A stretch of 64,000 bases of DNA from NCBI GenBank assembly GCA_963799975.1, contig CAWCZF010000006.1:2170001-2234000 (forward strand). The letters run 5' to 3'. Shown here in pieces: positions 63,042 to 64,000 of this stretch (position 1 is the stretch's first letter; each line of letters begins with the position of its first letter). Both the position numbers and the translations under genes were made by a program. The DNA is from Actinoallomurus sp963799975. Its GTDB lineage: Bacteria > Actinomycetota > Actinomycetes > Streptosporangiales > Streptosporangiaceae. Below the pieces are notes generated by a model. That model saw nothing but the letters and a program-made list of their open reading frames with translations. It ran no database searches and was not told the origin of the DNA.

Positions 63042-64000
63042 TGTGGGACTTCTCCACCGAGCCTGAGTTCCAGGCCAAGCTCGACTGGATGGACGCGTTC
63101 ATCCGGGACGAGGTCGAGCCGCTCGACCTGGTGTACGGCGGCAAGGCGTACGAGCCGCTCGGCGACGAGCTGCGGGCGATCGTCGAGCCGCTGAAAAGGC
63201 AGGTGCGCGAGCAGGGCCTGTGGGCCTGCCACCTCGGCCCGGAGCTGGGCGGCCAGGGGTTTGGCCAGCTCCGGCTCGCGCTGATGAACGAGCTGATCGG
63301 CCGCTCGCCGTGGGCCTCGGTGATCTTCGGCTGCCAGGCGCCGGACACCGGGAACGCCGAGATCATCGCGATGTACGGCACCGAGGAGCAGAAGGCCCGC
63401 TACCTCAAGCCGCTGCTGGACGGCGAGTGCTTCTCCGGCTTCTCGATGACCGAGCCGCACGCGGGTTCGGACCCGCGCCTGTTCCGCACCCGCGCGGTGC
63501 GCGACGGCGACGGCTGGGTCATCACCGGCGAGAAGTACTTCACCTCCAACGCCGCCAACGCGGCGTTCCTCATCGTCATGGCCGTCACCGACCCGGACGC
63601 GCACCCGTACCAGCGGATGTCGATGTTCCTCGTGCCCTCGGACACGCCGGGCGTGGAGATCGTGCGCAACGTCGCGACGATGGGACACCGCGGCGACGGC
63701 GGTCACGCGCACATCCGCTACGACGACGTGGCGGTCGGCCCGGAGGCACTGCTCGGCGAGGCCGGCGGGGCGTTCGCGATCTCCCAGGCGCGCCTCGGCG
63801 GCGGACGGATCCACCACGCGATGCGTACGGTCGCGGCGGTCAAGAAGGCGTTCGACATGATGTGCGAGCGCGCGCTGTCGCGGGAGACCCACGAGGGCAA
63901 CCTGGCCGGCAAGCAGCTCGTACAGGCGGCGATCGCCGACTCCTACATCGAGATCCAGCAGTTCCGGCTGCTGATCCTGCACACCGCGTGGCTGATCGAC
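63041..64000 (+). CDS. acyl-CoA dehydrogenase (5' part, cut by window end)
   Basis: A flavin-dependent acyl-CoA dehydrogenase, ACAD11-like: 320 residues are visible, and the C-terminal domain lies beyond the window. N-terminal helices (MWDFSTEPEFQAKLDWMDAF), the FAD-binding strand GFSMTEPHAGSDP and VITGEKYFTSNAANAAF, and the start of the C-terminal helical domain (AVKKAFDMMCERALSR) are present. Its ATG overlaps the phosphotransferase stop, so the two are translationally coupled. In the ACAD10/11 system the kinase phosphorylates a hydroxy-acyl-CoA, which is then eliminated and processed; here that partner lacks its catalytic loop. Confidence 0.93.
   Translation, partial: MWDFSTEPEFQAKLDWMDAFIRDEVEPLDLVYGGKAYEPLGDELRAIVEPLKRQVREQGLWACHLGPELGGQGFGQLRLALMNELIGRSPWASVIFGCQAPDTGNAEIIAMYGTEEQKARYLKPLLDGECFSGFSMTEPHAGSDPRLFRTRAVRDGDGWVITGEKYFTSNAANAAFLIVMAVTDPDAHPYQRMSMFLVPSDTPGVEIVRNVATMGHRGDGGHAHIRYDDVAVGPEALLGEAGGAFAISQARLGGGRIHHAMRTVAAVKKAFDMMCERALSRETHEGNLAGKQLVQAAIADSYIEIQQFRLLILHTAWLID

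Overview
The window is high-GC DNA (roughly 70% by eye, codons ending mostly in G/C, many GTG starts) from an actinomycete of the Streptomyces/Streptosporangiales type. The gene families fit this: a DUF574-type methyltransferase, XRE regulators with TPR-like tails, an AfsR-like NTPase, a DUF5925 AAA ATPase, BetI-like TetR regulators and giant WXG100-type proteins. The genus cannot be fixed from the sequence. I see no rRNA, tRNA, CRISPR, integrase or transposase.

Layout. 1-1163: the end of a GlnX-like membrane protein and a GlnH-like glutamate-binding lipoprotein, both broken by frameshifts. 1196-4854: a methyltransferase, a cytochrome P450 and a membrane protein with two WXG100-like helical hairpins. 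5035-12130: a secreted catabolic set (GH92 alpha-mannosidase with a LacI-type operator, lamin-tail-domain nuclease, phosphoinositide-type phospholipase C). 12328-18723: a TPR protein, a truncated YciI-like ORF, an MDR oxidoreductase, an ArsR-like regulator, a secreted protein, a phytoene-desaturase-like FAD oxidoreductase and a TetR regulator. 18854-24677: a drug-efflux MFS pump with a divergent TetR gene across two tandem operators, then an ABC exporter/two-component system operon.

25083-44006 is the most unusual part. Two giant paralogous proteins (2743 and 3125 residues) are encoded convergently. Each starts with a tandem WXG100/CpnT-like N-terminal region, followed by a low-complexity linker, coiled coil and about six diverged beta-rich modules. 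Between them lie two small genes of one new-looking family, one with a CxxC zinc site. The N-terminal regions share a nearly identical inverted DNA tract of about 290 bp, which suggests gene conversion or an invertible locus. No toxin domain is recognisable at either C-terminus. A type VII (ESX-like) polymorphic-effector locus with dedicated partner proteins is the best reading, but it is an inference.

44723-53027: DUF488 protein, Gfo/Idh/MocA oxidoreductase, HrpB helicase, AfsR-like NTPase preceded by SARP-like heptamer repeats, XRE regulator, DUF5925 ATPase. 53069-64000: a lipid or aromatic-acid catabolic cluster (two acyl-CoA ligases, VOC protein, TetR regulators, MFS permease, a phosphotransferase lacking its catalytic loop, acyl-CoA dehydrogenase cut by the window end), with an ADP-ribosylglycohydrolase and an orphan GAF histidine kinase inside it.

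All clear frameshifts lie in the first 24 kb, while the following 39 kb, including the two giant genes, is clean. Several genes in the first part look like victims of single-base errors rather than true decay. I report them as pseudogene (frame-disrupted) with that caveat.
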